In this document: in pieces, positions 49,601 to 64,000 of the stretch
Position numbering within the stretch: position 1 is the first letter of the stretch
Layout: every line of letters begins with the position of its first letter
NCBI GenBank assembly: GCA_944989445.1
Contig: CALYLW010000182.1
Span: forward strand, 1,112,744 to 1,176,743
Length of the DNA: 64,000 bases
Source: Ampullaceana balthica
Lineage: Eukaryota; Mollusca; Gastropoda; Lymnaeidae
Direction of reading: 5' to 3'
Notes under the pieces: model-generated
Databases searched by the model: none
What the model was told of the DNA's origin: nothing
The model's input: the letters and a program-made list of their open reading frames with translations, nothing else
Program-made: the position numbers and the translations under genes

Positions 49601-52600
49601 CAACTTGCCTGGATGTGAGGTAAAGGGACACACCTTGCTTGGATGTGAGGTAGAGGGACACAACATGACTGGATGTGAGGTAGAGGGACACAACCTGCTT
49701 GGATGTGAGTTAGAGGGACATAACTTGTCTGGATGTGAGGTAAAGGGACACAACTTGCCTGGATGTGAGGTAGAGGGACACAACTTGCCTGAATCGGAGG
49801 TAGAGGGACACAACTTGCCTGAATGTGAGGTAAAGGGACACAACTTGCCTGGATGTGAGGTAGAGGGACACAACTTGCTTGGATGTGAGGTAGAGGGACA
49901 CAACTTGCCTGGATGTGAGGTAGAGGGACACAACTTGCCTGAATGTGAGGTAAAGGGACACAACTTGCCTGTATGTGAGATAGAGGGACACAACTTGCCT
50001 GTATGTGATGTAAAGGGACACAACTTGCTTGGATGTGAGGTAGAGGGACACAACTTGCCTGGATGTGAGGTAGAGGGACACAACTTGCCTGAATGTGAGG
50101 TAAAGGGACACAACTTGCCTGGATGTGAGATAGAGGGACACAACTTGCCTGTATGTGATGTAAAGGGACACATCTTGCCTGGATGTGAGGTAAAGGGACA
50201 CAACTTGCCTGGATGTGAGGTAAAGGGACACAACTTGCCTGGATGTGAGGTAGAGGGACACAACTTGCCTGAATGTGAGGTAAAGGGACACAACTTGCCT
50301 GGATATGAAGTTAAGGGACACAACTTGCCTGAATTTGAGGTAGAGGGACACAACTTGCCTGGATGTGAGGTAAAGGGACACAACTTGCCTGGATATGAGG
50401 TAAAGGGACACAACTTGCCTGAATTTGAGGTAGAGGGACACAACTTGCCTGGATGTGAGGTAAAGGGACACAACTTGCCTGGATGTGAGGTAAAGGGACA
50501 CAACTTGCCTGGATGTGAGTTAGAGAGACACAACTTGCCTGGATGTGAGGTAGAGGGACACAACTTGCCTGGATGTGAGGTAGAGGGACACAACTTGCCT
50601 GGATGTGAGGTAGAGGGACACAATTTGCCTGGATCTGAGGTAAAGGGACACAACTTGCCTGGATGTGATGTAAAGGGACACAACTTGCCTGGATGTGAGG
50701 TAAAGGGACACAATTTGCCTGGATGTGACGTAGAGGGATACAACTTGTCTGGATGTGAGGTAGAGGGACACAACTTGCCTGGATGTGAGGTAAAGGGACA
50801 CAACTTGCCTGGATGTGAGGTAAGGGGACACAACTTGCCTGAATGTGAGGTAGAGGGACACAACTTGCCTGGATGTGAGGTAAAGGGACACAACTTGCCT
50901 GGATATTACGTAGAGGGACACAACTTGCTTGGATGTGAGGTAAAGGGACACAACTTGCCTGAATGTGAGGTAGAGGGACACAACTTGCCTGAATGTGACG
51001 TAAGGGGACACAACTTGGCTGAATGTGAGGTAAAGGGACACAACATGCCTGGGTGTGAGGTAGAGGGACACAACTTGCCTGAATGTGAGGTAGAGGGACA
51101 CAACTTGCCTGGATGTGAGGTAGAGGGACACATCTTGCCTGAATGTGAGGTAAAGGGACACAACTTGCCTGAATGTGAGGTAAGGGGACACAACTTTCCT
51201 GAATGTGAGGTAAACGGACACAACTTGCCTGGATGTGAGGTAGAGGGATACAACTTGCCTGGAAGTGAGGTAGAGGGACACAACTTGCCTGAATGTGAGG
51301 TAAAGGGACACAACTTGCCTAAATGTGAGGTAAGGGGACACAACTTGCCTGAATGTGAGGTAGAGGGACACAACTTGCCTGGATGTGAGGTAAAGGGACA
51401 CAACTTGCCTGGATATTACGTAGAGGGACACAACTTGCTTGGATGTGAGGTAAAGGGACACAACTTGCCTGAATGTGAGGTAGAGGGACACAACTTGCCT
51501 GAATGTGACGTAAGGGGACACAACTTGGCTGAATGTGAGGTAAAGGGACACAACATGCCTGGGTGTGAGGTAGAGGGACACAACTTGCCTGAATGTGAGG
51601 TAGAGGGACACAACTTGCCTGGATGTGAGGTAGAGGGACACATCTTGCCTGAATGTGAGGTAAAGGGACACAACTTGCCTGAATGTGAGGTAAGGGGACA
51701 CAACTTGCCTGAATGTGAGGTAAACGGACACAACTTGCCTGGATGTGAGGTAAAGGGACACAACTTGCCTGGATGTGAGGTAAGGGGATACAACTTGCCT
51801 AAATGTGAGGTAAAGGGACACAAATGTGAGGTAGAGGGACACAATTTGCCTGAATGTGACGTAAGGGGACACAGCTTGGCTGGATGTGAGGTAAAGGGAC
51901 ACAACATGCCTGGGTGTGAGATAGAGGGACACAACTTGCCTGAATGTGAGGTAGAGGGACACAACTTGCCTGGATGTTAGGTAGAGGGACACAACTTGCC
52001 TGAATGTGAGGTAAAGGGACACAACTTGCCTGAATGTGAGGTAAGGGGACACAACTTGCCTGAATGTGAGGTTAAGGGACACAACTTGCCTGGATGTGAG
52101 GTAGAGGGATACAACTTGCCTGGATGTGAGGTAGAGGGACACAACTTGCCTGAATGTGAGGTAAAGGGACACAACTTGCCTGAATGTGAGGTAGAGGGAC
52201 GCAACTTGCCTGAATGTGAGGTAAAGGGACACAACTTGCTTTGATGTGAGGTAGAGGGACACAACTTGCTTGGATGTGAGGTAGAGTGACAAAACTTGCC
52301 TGGATGTGAGTTAGGGGGACACAACTTGCTTGGATGTGAGGTAGAGGGACACAACTTGCCTGGATGTGAGGTAAAGGGACACACCTTGCTTGGATGTGAG
52401 GTAGAGGGACACAACATGACTGGATGTGAGGTAGAGGGACACAACCTGCTTGGATGTGAGGTAGAGGGACATAACTTGTCTGGATGTGAGGTAAAGGGAC
52501 ACAACTTGCCTGGATGTGAGGTAGAGGGACACAACTTGCCTGAATCGGAGGTAGAGGGACACAACTTGCCTGAATGTGAGGTAAAGGGACACAACTTGCC

Positions 52601-55600
52601 TGGATGTGAGGTAGAGGGACACAACTTGCTTGGATGTGAGGTAGAGGGACACAACTTGCCTGGATGTGAGGTAGAGGGACACAACTTGCCTGAATGTGAG
52701 GTAAAGGGACACAACTTGCCTGTATGTGAGATAGAGGGACACAACTTGCCTGTATGTGATGTAAAGGGACACAACTTGCTTGGATGTGAGGTAGAGGGAC
52801 ACAACTTGCCTGGATGTGAGGTAGAGGGACACAACTTGCCTGAATGTGAGGTAAAGGGACACAACTTGCCTGGATGTGAGATAGAGGGACACAACTTGCC
52901 TGTATGTGATGTAAAGGGACACATCTTGCCTGGATGTGAGGTAAAGGGACACAACTTGCCTGGATGTGAGGTAAAGGGACACAACTTGCCTGGATGTGAG
53001 GTAGAGGGACACAACTTGCCTGAATGTGAGGTAAAGGGACACAACTTGCCTGGATATGAAGTTAAGGGACACAACTTGCCTGAATTTGAGGTAGAGGGAC
53101 ACAACTTGCCTGGATGTGAGGTAAAGGGACACAACTTGCCTGGATATGAGGTAAAGGGACACAACTTGCCTGAATTTGAGGTAGAGGGACACAACTTGCC
53201 TGGATGTGAGGTAAAGGGACACAACTTGCCTGGATGTGAGGTAAAGGGACACAACTTGCCTGGATGTGAGGTAGAGGGACACAACTTGCCTGGATGTGAG
53301 GTAGAGGGACACAACTTGCCTGGATGTGAGGTAGAGGGACACAATTTGCCTGGATCTGAGGTAAAGGGACACAACTTGCCTGGATGTGATGTAAAGGGAC
53401 ACAACTTGCCTGGATGTGAGGTAAAGGGACACAATTTGCCTGGATGTGACGTAGAGGGATACAACTTGTCTGGATGTGAGGTAGAGGGACACAACTTGCC
53501 TGGATGTGAGGTAAAGGGACACAACTTGCCTGGATGTGAGGTAAGGGGACACAACTTGCCTGAATGTGAGGTAGAGGGACACAACTTGCCTGGATGTGAG
53601 GTAAAGGGACACAACTTGCCTGGATATTACGTAGAGGGACACAACTTGCTTGGATGTGAGGTAAAGGGACACAACTTGCCTGAATGTGAGGTAGAGGGAC
53701 ACAACTTGCCTGAATGTGACGTAAGGGGACACAACTTGGCTGAATGTGAGGTAAAGGGACACAACATGCCTGGGTGTGAGGTAGAGGGACACAACTTGCC
53801 TGAATGTGAGGTAGAGGGACACAACTTGCCTGGATGTGAGGTAGAGGGACACATCTTGCCTGAATGTGAGGTAAAGGGACACAACTTGCCTGAATGTGAG
53901 GTAAGGGGACACAACTTGCCTGAATGTGAGGTAAACGGACACAACTTGCCTGGATGTGAGGTAGAGGGATACAACTTGCCTGGAAGTGAGGTAGAGGGAC
54001 ACAACTTGCCTGAATGTGAGGTAAAGGGACACAACTTGCCTAAATGTGAGGTAAGGGGACACAACTTGCCTGAATGTGAGGTAGAGGGACACAACTTGCC
54101 TGGATGTGAGGTAAAGGGACACAACTTGCCTGGATATTACGTAGAGGGACACAACTTGCTTGGATGTGAGGTAAAGGGACACAACTTGCCTGAATGTGAG
54201 GTAGAGGGACACAACTTGCCTGAATGTGACGTAAGGGGACACAACTTGGCTGAATGTGAGGTAAAGGGACACAACATGCCTGGGTGTGAGGTAGAGGGAC
54301 ACAACTTGCCTGAATGTGAGGTAGAGGGACACAACTTGCCTGGATGTGAGGTAGAGGGACACATCTTGCCTGAATGTGAGGTAAAGGGACACAACTTGCC
54401 TGAATGTGAGGTAAGGGGACACAACTTGCCTGAATGTGAGGTAAACGGACACAACTTGCCTGGATGTGAGGTAGAGGGACACAACTTGCCTGGATGTGAG
54501 GTAGAGGGACACAACTTGCCTGAATGTGAGGTAAAGGGACACAACTTGCCTAAATGTGAGGTAGAGGGACACAACTTGCCTGAATGTGAGGTAAAGGGAC
54601 ACAACTTGCCTGGATGTGAGGTAGAGGGACACAACTTGCCTGGATGTGAGGTAGAGGGACACAACTTGCCTGGATGTGAGGTAGAGGGACACAACTTGCT
54701 TGGATGTGAGGTAGAGGGACACAACTTGTATGGATGTGATGTAAAGGGATACAACTTGCATGGATGTGAGGTAGAGGGACACAACTTGCCTGAATGTGAG
54801 GTAGAGGGACACAACTTGCCTGAATGTGAGGTAAAGGGACACAACTTGCCTGGATGTGAAGTAGAGTGACACAACTTGCTTGGATGTGAGGTAGAGTGAC
54901 ACAACTTGCCTGGATGTGAGTTAGAGGGACACAACTTGCTTGGATGTGAGGTAGAGGGACACAACTTGTCTGGATGTGAGGTAGAGGGACACAACTTGCC
55001 TGAATAAGAGGTTAAGGGACACAACTTGTCTGGATGTGAGGTAAAGGGACACAACTTGCCTGGATGTGAGGTAAAGGGACACAACTTGCCTGGATGTGAG
55101 GTAAAGGGACACAACTTGCCTGGATGTGAGGTAGAGGGACACAACTTGCCTGAATGTGAGGTAAGGGACACAACTTGCCTGGATTGAGGTAAAGGGACAC
55201 AACTTGCCTGAATGTGAGGTAAAGGGACACAACTTGCCTGGATGTGAGGTAAAGGGACACAACTTGCCTGGATGTGAGGTAAAGGGACACAACTTGCCTG
55301 GATGTGAGGTAAAGGGACACAACTTGCCTGGATGTGAGGTAGAGGGACACAACTTGCCTGGATGTGAGGTAAAGGGACACAACTTGCCTGGATGTGAGGT
55401 AGAGGGACACAACTTGCCTGAATGTGAGGTAAAGGGACACAACTTGTCTGGATGTGAGGTAAAGGGACACAACTTGCCTGAATGTGAGGTAGAGGGACAC
55501 AACTTGCCTGGATGTGAGGTAAAGGGACACAACTTGCCTGGATGTGAGGTAAAGGGACACAAATTTCCTGGATGTGAGGTAAAGGACACAACTTGTCTTG

Positions 55601-58600
55601 ATGTGAGGTAAAGGGACACAACTTGCCTGAATGTGAGGTAAAGGGACACAACTTGCCTGCATATGAAGTTAAGGGACACAACTTGCCTGGATGTGAGGTA
55701 AGGGGACACAACTTGCCTGAATGTGAGGTAGAGGGACACAACTTGCCTGGATGTGAGGTAAAGGGACACAACTTGCCTGTATATTACGTAGAGGGACACA
55801 ACTTGCTTGGATGTGAGGTAAAGGGACACAACTTGCCTGAATGTGAGGTAGAGGGACACAACTTGCCTGAATGTGACGTAAGGGGACACAACTTGCCTGA
55901 ATGTGAGGTAAAGGGACACAACATGCCTGGGTGTGAGGTAGAGGGACACAACTTGCCTGAATGTGAGGTAGAGGGACACAACTTGCCTGGATGTGAGGTA
56001 GAGGGACACATCTTGCCTGAATGTGAGGTAAAGGGACACAACTTGCCTGAATGTGAGGTAAGGGACACAACTTGCCTGAATGTGAGGTAAACGGGACACA
56101 ACTTGCCTGGATGTGAGGTAGAGGGATACAACTTGCCTGGAAGTGAGGTAGAGGGACACAACTTGCCTGAATGTGAGGTAAAGGGACACAACTTGCCTGA
56201 AATGTGAGGTAAGGGGACACAACTTGCCTGAATGTGAGGTAGAGGGACACAACTTGCCTGGATGTGAGGTAAAGGGACACAACTTGCCTGGATATTACGT
56301 AGAGGGACACAACTTGCTTGGATGTGAGGTAAAGGGACACAACTTGCCTGAATGTGAGGTAGAGGGACACAACTTGCCTGAATGTGACGTAAGGGGACAC
56401 AACTTGGCTGAATGTGAGGTAAAGGGACACAACATGCCTGGGTGTGAGGTAGAGGGACACAACTTGCCTGAATGTGAGGTAGAGGGACACAACTTGCCTG
56501 GATGTGAGGTAGAGGGACACATCTTGCCTGAATATGAGGTAAAGGGACACAACTTGCCTGAATGTGAGGTAAGGGGACACAACTTGCCTGAATGTGAGGT
56601 AAACGGACACAACTTGCCTGGATGTGAGGTAGAGGGATACAACTTGGCTGGAAGTGAGGTAGAGGGACACAACTTGCCTGAATGTGAGGTAAAGGGACAC
56701 AACTTGCCTAAATGTGAGGTAGAGGGACGCAACTTGCCTGAATGTGAGGTAAAGGGACACAACTTGCTTGGATTTGAGGTAGAGGGACACAACTTGCTCG
56801 GATGTGAGGTAGAGGGACACAACTTGCCTGGATGTGAGGTAGAGGGACACAACTTGCTTGGATGTGAGGTAGAGGGACACAACTTGTATGGATGTGATGT
56901 AAAGGGATACAACTTGCATGGATGTGAGGTAGAGGGACACAACTTGCCTGAATGTGAGGTAGAGGGACACAACTTGCCTGAATGTGAGGTAAAGGGACAC
57001 AACTTGCCTGGATGTGAAGTAGAGTGACACAACTTGCTTGGATGTGAGGTAGAGTGACACAACTTGCCTGGATGTGAGTTAGAGGGACACAACTTGCTTG
57101 GATGTGAGGTAGAGGGACACAACTTGTCTGGATGTGAGGTAGAGGGACACAACTTGCCTGAATAAGAGGTTAAGGGACACAACTTGTCTGGATGTGAGGT
57201 AAAGGGACACAACTTGCCTGGATGTGAGGTAAAGGGACACAACTTGCCTGGATGTGAGGTAAAGGGACACAACTTGCCTGGATGTGAGGTAGAGGGACAC
57301 AACTTGCCTGAATGTGAGGTAAAGGGACACAACATGCCTGGATATGAGGTAGAGGGACACAACTTGCCTGAATGTGAGGTAAAGGGAAACAACTTGCCTG
57401 GATGTGAGGTAAAGGGACACAACTTGCCTGAATGTGAGGTAAAGGGACACTACTTGCCTGGATGTGAAGTAAAGGGACACAACTTGCCTGGATGTGAGGT
57501 AAAGGGACACAACTTGCCTGGATGTGAGGTAAAGGGACACAACTTGCCTGGATGTGAGGTAGAGGGACACAACTTGCCTGAATGAGAGGTAAAGGGACAC
57601 AACTTGCCTGGATATGAGGTAGAGGGACACAACTTGCCTGAATGTGAGGTAAAGGGACACAACTTGTCTGGATGTGAGGTAAAGGGACACAACTTGCCTG
57701 AATGTGAGGTAGAGGGACACAACTTGCCTGGATGTGAGGTAAAGGGACAAAACTTGCCTGGATGTGAGGTAAAGGGACACAAATTTCCTGGATGTGAGGT
57801 AAAGGACACAACTTGTCTTGATGTGAGGTAAAGGGACACAACTTGCCTGAATGTGAGGTAAAGGGACACAACTTGCCTGCATATGAAGTTAAGGGACACA
57901 ACTTGCCTGAATTTGAGTTAGAGGGACACAACTTGCCTGGATGTGAGGTAAAGGGACACAACTTGCCTGGATATGAGGTAAAGGGACACAACTTGCCTGA
58001 ATTTGAGGTAGAGGGACACAACTTGCCTGGATGTGAGGTAAAGGGACACAACTTGCCTGGATGTGAGGTAAAGGGACACAACTTGCCTGGATGTGAGTTA
58101 GAGAGACACAACTTGCCTGGATGTGAGGTAGAGGGACACAACTTGCCTGGATGTGAGGTAGAGGGACACAACTTGCCTGGATGTGAGGTAGAGGGACACA
58201 ATTTGCCTGGATCTGAGGTAAAGGGACACAACTTGCCTGGATGTGATGTAAAGGGACACAACTTGCCTGGATGTGAGGTAAAGGGACACAATTTGCCTGG
58301 ATGTGACGTAGAGGGATACAACTTGCCTGGATGTGAGGTAGAGGGACACAATTTGCCTGAATATGAGGTAGAGGGACACAACTTGTCTGGATGTGAGGTA
58401 GAGGGACACAACTTGCCTGGATGTGAGGTAAAGGGACACAACTTGCCTGGATGTGAGGTAAGGGGACACAACTTGCCTGAATGTGAGGTAAAGGGACACA
58501 ACTTGTCTAGATGTGAGGTAGAGGGACACAACTTGCCTGGATGTGAGGTAAAGGGACACAACTTGCCTGGATGTGAGGTAAGGGGACACAACTTGCCTGA

Positions 58601-61600
58601 ATGTGAGGTAGAGGGACACAACTTGCCTGGATGTGAGGTAAAGGGACACAACTTGCCTGGATATTACGTAGAGGGACACAACTTGCTTGGATGTGAGGTA
58701 AAGGGACACAACTTGCCTGAATGTGAGGTAGAGGGACACAACTTGCCTGAATGTGACGTAAGGGGACACAACTTGGCTGAATGTGAGGTAAAGGGACACA
58801 ATATGCCTGGGTGTGAGGTAGAGGGACACAACTTGCCTGAATGTGAGGTAGAGGGACACAACTTGCCTGGATGTGAGGTAGAGGGACACATCTTGCCTGA
58901 ATGTGAGGTAAAGGGACACAACTTGCCTGAATGTGAGGTAAGGGGACACAACTTGCCTGAATGTGAGGTAAACGGACACAACTTGCCTGGATGTGAGGTA
59001 GAGGGATACAACTTGCCTTGAAGTGAGGTAGAGGGACACAACTTGCCTGAATGTGAGGTAAAGGGACACAACTTGCCTAAATGTGAGGTAGAGGGACGCA
59101 ACTTGCCTGAATGTGAGGTAAAGGGACACAACTTGCTTGGATTTGAGGTAGAGGGACACAACTTGCTCGGATGTGAGGTAGAGGGACACAACTTGCCTGG
59201 ATGTGAGGTAGAGGGACACAACTTGCTTGGATGTGAGGTAGAGGGACACAACTTGTCTGGATGTGATGTAAAGGGATACAACTTGCATGGATGTGAGGTA
59301 GAGGGACACAACTTGCCTGAATGTGAGGTAGAGGGACACAACTTGCCTGAATGTGAGGTAAAGGGACACAACTTGCCTGGATGTGAAGTAGAGTGACACA
59401 ACTTGCTTGGATGTGAGGTAGAGTGACACAACTTGCCTGGATGTGAGTTAGAGGGACACAACTTGCTTGGATGTGAGGTAGAGGGACACAACTTGTCTGG
59501 ATGTGAGGTAGAGGGACACAACTTGCCTGAATAAGAGGTTAAGGGACACAACTTGTCTGGATGTGAGGTAAAGGGACACAACTTGCCTGGATGTGAGGTA
59601 AAGGGACACAACTTGCCTGGATGTGAGGTAAAGGGACACAACTTGCCTGGATGTGAGGTAGAGGGACACAACTTGCCTGAATGTGAGGTAAAGGGACACA
59701 ACATGCCTGGATATGAGGTAGAGGGACACAACTTGCCTGAATGTGAGGTAAAGGGAAACAACTTGCCTGGATGTGAGGTAAAGGGACACAACTTGCCTGA
59801 ATGTGAGGTAAAGGGACACTACTTGCCTGGATGTGAAGTAAAGGGACACAACTTGCCTGGATGTGAGGTAAAGGGACACAACTTGCCTGGATGTGAGGTA
59901 AAGGGACACAACTTGCCTGGATGTGAGGTAGAGGGACACAACTTGCCTGAATGAGAGGTAAAGGGACACAACTTGCCTGGATATGAGGTAGAGGGACACA
60001 ACTTGCCTGAATGTGAGGTAAAGGGACACAACTTGTCTGGATGTGAGGTAAAGGGACACAACTTGCCTGAATGTGAGGTAGAGGGACACAACTTGCCTGG
60101 ATGTGAGGTAAAGGGACACAAACTTGCCTGGATGTGAGGTAAAGGGACACAACTTGCCTGAATGTGAGGTAAAGGACACAACTTGCCTGGATGTGAGGTA
60201 AAGGGACACAACTTGCCTGAATGTGAGGTAAAGGGACACAACTTGCCTGGATGTGAGGTAAGGGACACAACTTGCCTGGATGTGAGGTAGAGGGACACAA
60301 CTTGCCTGGATGTGAGGTAAAGGGACACAACTTGCCTGAATGTGAGGTAGAGGGACACAACTTGCCTGGATGTGAGGTAGAGGGACACAACTTGCCTGGA
60401 TGTGAGGTAAAGGGACACAACTTGCCTGGATGTGAGGTAGAGGGACACAACTTGCCTGGATGTGAGGTAGAGGGACACAACTTGCCTGGATGTGAGGTAA
60501 AGGGACACAACTTGCCTGGATGTGAGGTAGAGGGACACAACTTGCCTGGATGTGAGGTAGAGGGACACAACTTGCCTGGATGTGAGGTAGAGGGACACAA
60601 CTTGCCTGGATGTGAGGTAGAGGGACACAACTTGCCTGGATGTGAGGTAGAGGGACACAACTTGCCTGGATGTGAGGTAAAGGGACACAACTTGCCTGGA
60701 TGTGAGGTAGAGGGACACAACTTGCCTGGATGTGAGGTAAAGGGACACAACTTGCCTGGATGTGAGGTAGAGGGACACAACTTGCCTGGATGTGAGGTAG
60801 AGGGACACAACTTGCCTGGATGTGAGGTAGAGGGACACAACTTGCCTGGATGTGAGGTAGAGGGACACAACTTGCCTGGATGTGAGGTAAAGGGACACAA
60901 CTTGCCTGGATGTGAGGTAGAGGGACACAACTTGCCTGGATGTGAGGTAAAGGGACACAACTTGCCTGGATGTGAGGTAAAGGGACACAACTTGCCTGGA
61001 TGTGAGGTAGAGGGACACAACTTGCCTGGATGTGAGGTAAGGGACACAACTTGCCTGGATGTGAGGTAGAGGGACACAACTTGCCTGGATGTGAGGTAGA
61101 GGGACACAACTTGCCTGGATGTGAGGTAGAGGGACACAACTTGCCTGAATGTGAGGTAAAGGGACACAACTTGCCTGAATGTGAGGTAAAGGGACACAAC
61201 TTGCCTGGATGTGAGGTAAAGGGACACAACTTGCCTGATGTGAGGTAAAGGGACACAACTTGCCTGGATGTGAGGTAGAGGGACACAACTTGCCTGAATG
61301 TGAGGTAAAGGGACACAACTTGCCTGGATGTGAGGTAGAGGGACACAACTTGCCTGAATGTGAGGTAAAGGGACACAACTTGCCTGGATGTGAGGTAAAG
61401 GGACACAACTTGCCTGATGTGAGGTAGAGGGACACAACTTGCCTGGATGTGAGGTAAAGGGACACAACTTGCCTGGATGTGAGGTAAAGGGACACAACTT
61501 GCCTGGATGTGAGGTAAAGGGACACAACTTGCCTGGATGTGAGGTAGAGGGACACAACTTGCCTGAATGTGAGGTAAAGGGACACAACTTGCCTGGATGT

Positions 61601-64000
61601 GAGGTAGAGGGACACAACTTGCCTGGATGTGAGGTAAAGGGACACAACTTGCCTGGATGTGAGGTAGAGGGACACAACTTGCCTGAATGTGAGGTAGAGG
61701 GACACAACTTGCCTGGATGTGAGGTAAAGGGACACAACTTGCCTGGATGTGAGGTAAAGGGACACAACTTGCCTGGATGTGAGGTAAAGGGACACAACTT
61801 GCCTGGATGTGAGGTAAAGGGACACAACTTGCCTGAATGTGAGGTAAAGGGACACAACTTGCCTGGATGTGAGGTAGAGGGACACAACTTGCCTGAATGT
61901 GAGGTAAAGGGACACAACTTGCCTGGATGTGAGGTAGAGGGACACAACTTGCCTGGATGTGAGGTAGAGGGACACAACTTGCCTGGATGTGAGGTAGAGG
62001 GACACAACTTGCCTGGATGTGAGGTAAAGGGACACAACTTGCCTGGATGTGAGGTAAAGGGACACAACTTGCCTGGATGTGAGGTAAAGGGACACAACTT
62101 GCCTGGATGTGAGGTAAAGGGACACAACTTGCCTGGATGTGAGGTAGAGGGACACAACTTGCCTGGATGTGAGGTAAAGGGACACAACTTGCCTGGATGT
62201 GAGGTAGAGGGACACAACTTGCCTGAATGTGAGGTAAAGGGACACAACTTGCCTGGATGTGAGGTAAAGGGACACAACTTGCCTGAATGTGAGGTAAAGG
62301 GACACAACTTGCCTGGATGTGAGGTAAAGGGACACAACTTGCCTGGATGTGAGGTAAAGGGACACAACTTGCCTGGATGTGAGGTAAAGGGACACAACTT
62401 GCCTGGATGTGAGGTAGAGGGACACAACTTGCCTGAATGTGAGGTAAAGGGACACAACTTGCCTGGATGTGAGGTAGAGGGACACAACTTGCCTGAATGT
62501 GAGGTAAAGGGACACAACTTGCCTGGATGTGAGGTAAAGGGACACAACTTGCCTGAATGTGAGGTAGAGGGACACAACTTGCCTGGATGTGAGGTAAAGG
62601 GACACAACTTGTCTGATGTGAGGTAAAGGGACACAACTTGCCTGAATGTGAGGTAAAGGGACACAACTTGCCTGGATGTGAGGTAGAGGGACACAACTTG
62701 CCTGAATGTGAGGTAAAGGGACACAACTTGCCTGGATGTGAGGTAGAAGGGACACAACTTGCCTGGATGTGAGGTAGAGGGACACAACTTGCCTGGATGT
62801 GAGGTAAAGGGACACAACTTGCCTGAATGTGAGGTAGAGGGACACAACTTGCCTGGATGTGAGGTAGAGGGACACAACTTGCCTGGATGTGAGGTAAAGG
62901 GACACAACTTGCCTGGATGTGAGGTAGAGGGACACAACTTGCCTGAATGTGAGGTAGAGGGACACAACTTGCCTGAATGTGAGGTAAAGGGACACAACTT
63001 GCCTGGATGTGAGGTAGAGGGACACAACTTGCCTGGATGTGAGGTAGAGGGACACAACTTGCCTGGATGTGAGGTAGAGGGACACAACTTGCCTGGATGT
63101 GAGGTAGAGGGACACAACTTGCCTGGATGTGAGGTAGAGGGACACAACTTGCCTGAATGTGAGGTAAAGGGACACAACTTGCCTGAATGTGAGGTAGAGG
63201 GACACAACTTGCCTGAATGTGAGGTAAAGGGACACAACTTGCCTGGATGTGAGGTAGAGGGACACAACTTGCCTGGATGTGAGGTAGAGGGACACAACTT
63301 GCCTGGATGTGAGGTAGAGGGACACAACTTGCCTGGATGTGAGGTAGAGGGACACAACTTGCCTGGATGTGAGGTAAAGGGACACAACTTGCCTGGATGT
63401 GAGGTAGAGGGACACAACTTGCCTGAATGTGAGGTAAGGGACACAACTTGCCTGAATGTGAGGTAAAGGGACACAACTTGCCTGGATGTGAGGTAGAGGG
63501 ACACAACTTGCCTGGATGTGAGGTAGAGGGACACAACTTGCCTGGATGTGAGGTAGAGGGACACAACTTGCCTGGATGTGAGGTAGAGGGACACAACTTG
63601 CCTGGATGTGAGGTAGAGGGACACAACTTGCCTGAATGTGAGGTAAAGGGACACAACTTGCCTGGATGTGAGGTAAAGGGACACAACTTGCCTGGATGTG
63701 AGGTAAGGGACACAACTTGCCTGGATGTGAGGTAAAGGGACACAACTTGCCTGGATGTGAGGTAGAGGGACACAACTTGCCTGAATGTGAGGTAAAGGGA
63801 CACAACTTGCCTGGATGTGAGGTAGAGGGACACAACTTGCCTGAATGTGAGGTAAAGGGACACAACTTGCCTGGATGTGAGGTAAAGGGACACAACTTGC
63901 CTGAATGTGAGGTAAAGGGACACAACTTGCCTGGATGTGAGGTAAAGGGACACAACTTGCCTGGATGTGAGGTAAAGGGACACAACTTGCCTGGATGTGA
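46640..64000. repeat. 30-bp satellite array, about 580 units, continues past the window
   Basis: The unit contains GGATGTGAGGTAGAGGGACA followed by CAACTTGCCT. The main variable sites are GGATG/GAATG and TAGAGG/TAAAGG. The left edge (46640-46740) is the most diverged, as expected where unequal exchange homogenises less. From about 49070, higher-order blocks appear: a 2751-bp block (92 units, one with a 9-bp deletion) is followed by a nearly identical block, and 2369-bp blocks repeat at 56295 and 58664. After about 60120 the array is almost uniform. Four of six frames are open because the period is a multiple of three; in the plus frame it reads GCEVEGHNLP. The two common changes alter amino acids (G/E and E/K), which argues against a protein under constraint. 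Confidence 0.95.

Noticed and set aside
46625..64000. Very long reading frames (up to about 1500 codons) on both strands of the 30-bp satellite
   Set aside because: A 30-bp period keeps any stop-free frame open. Four of six frames are open at once, frames break at random single-base indels, and the common variants change amino acids freely. They are not treated as genes.
46640..64000. CRISPR-like regular repeats
   Set aside because: Units follow each other directly with no spacers, and this is a eukaryotic sequence.

Overview
The window is animal nuclear DNA with spliced genes, long introns and dense transposons. The gene content and the many CTAGATCTAG-type AT-rich introns fit a mollusc, probably a gastropod. 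That placement is inference; nothing here fixes the species. There is one 100-base assembly gap (46401-46500).

1-23247 (minus strand): a uracil phosphoribosyltransferase homologue (UPRT) that I rebuilt exon by exon. It has seven exons with matching phases, giving 252 codons plus stop over 22.7 kb. Its introns are crowded. Intron 6 holds an internally deleted Ty3/gypsy LTR retrotransposon (963-5367). Intron 5 holds a 1.2-kb non-autonomous hAT element and a 38-bp minisatellite. Intron 3 holds a small hAT MITE. Intron 1 (14 kb) holds a 3.9-kb hAT transposon with one uninterrupted 791-codon transposase, and a nest of four elements: a dead hAT (15261-22776) containing a Harbinger-like element, a second copy of the 1.2-kb hAT element and a 5'-truncated RNase H-bearing LINE.

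24228-28918 (plus strand): a four-exon TMEM216-like gene (145 codons), head to head with UPRT across about 1 kb. Its introns and 3' flank carry a foldback element, a TA-flanked MITE, tRNA-derived SINE sequence and several small tandem repeats.

34104-44403 (minus strand): a single open reading frame of about 10.3 kb, clearly richer in G+C than its surroundings. It encodes a very large basic, Ser-rich, disordered-looking protein with several internal repeats. I do not recognise it. At its 5' edge is a 65-bp minisatellite that repeats the exon's own splice-acceptor junction.

45300-64000: stacked tandem arrays (a CT-rich tract, a 63-bp unit, a GATGTAAGCAG unit, the gap), then about 17.3 kb of a 30-bp satellite running off the window. 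The left part shows higher-order repeats of about 2.2-2.75 kb. The part after about 60.1 kb is strikingly uniform. The huge reading frames in it follow from the 30-bp period and are not genes.

The most unusual pattern is that exon-intron junctions seed tandem repeats. The donor junctions of UPRT exons 4, 5 and 6, and the acceptor junction of the giant exon, are each the parent of a neighbouring tandem array, so the window contains many extra copies of splice sites.
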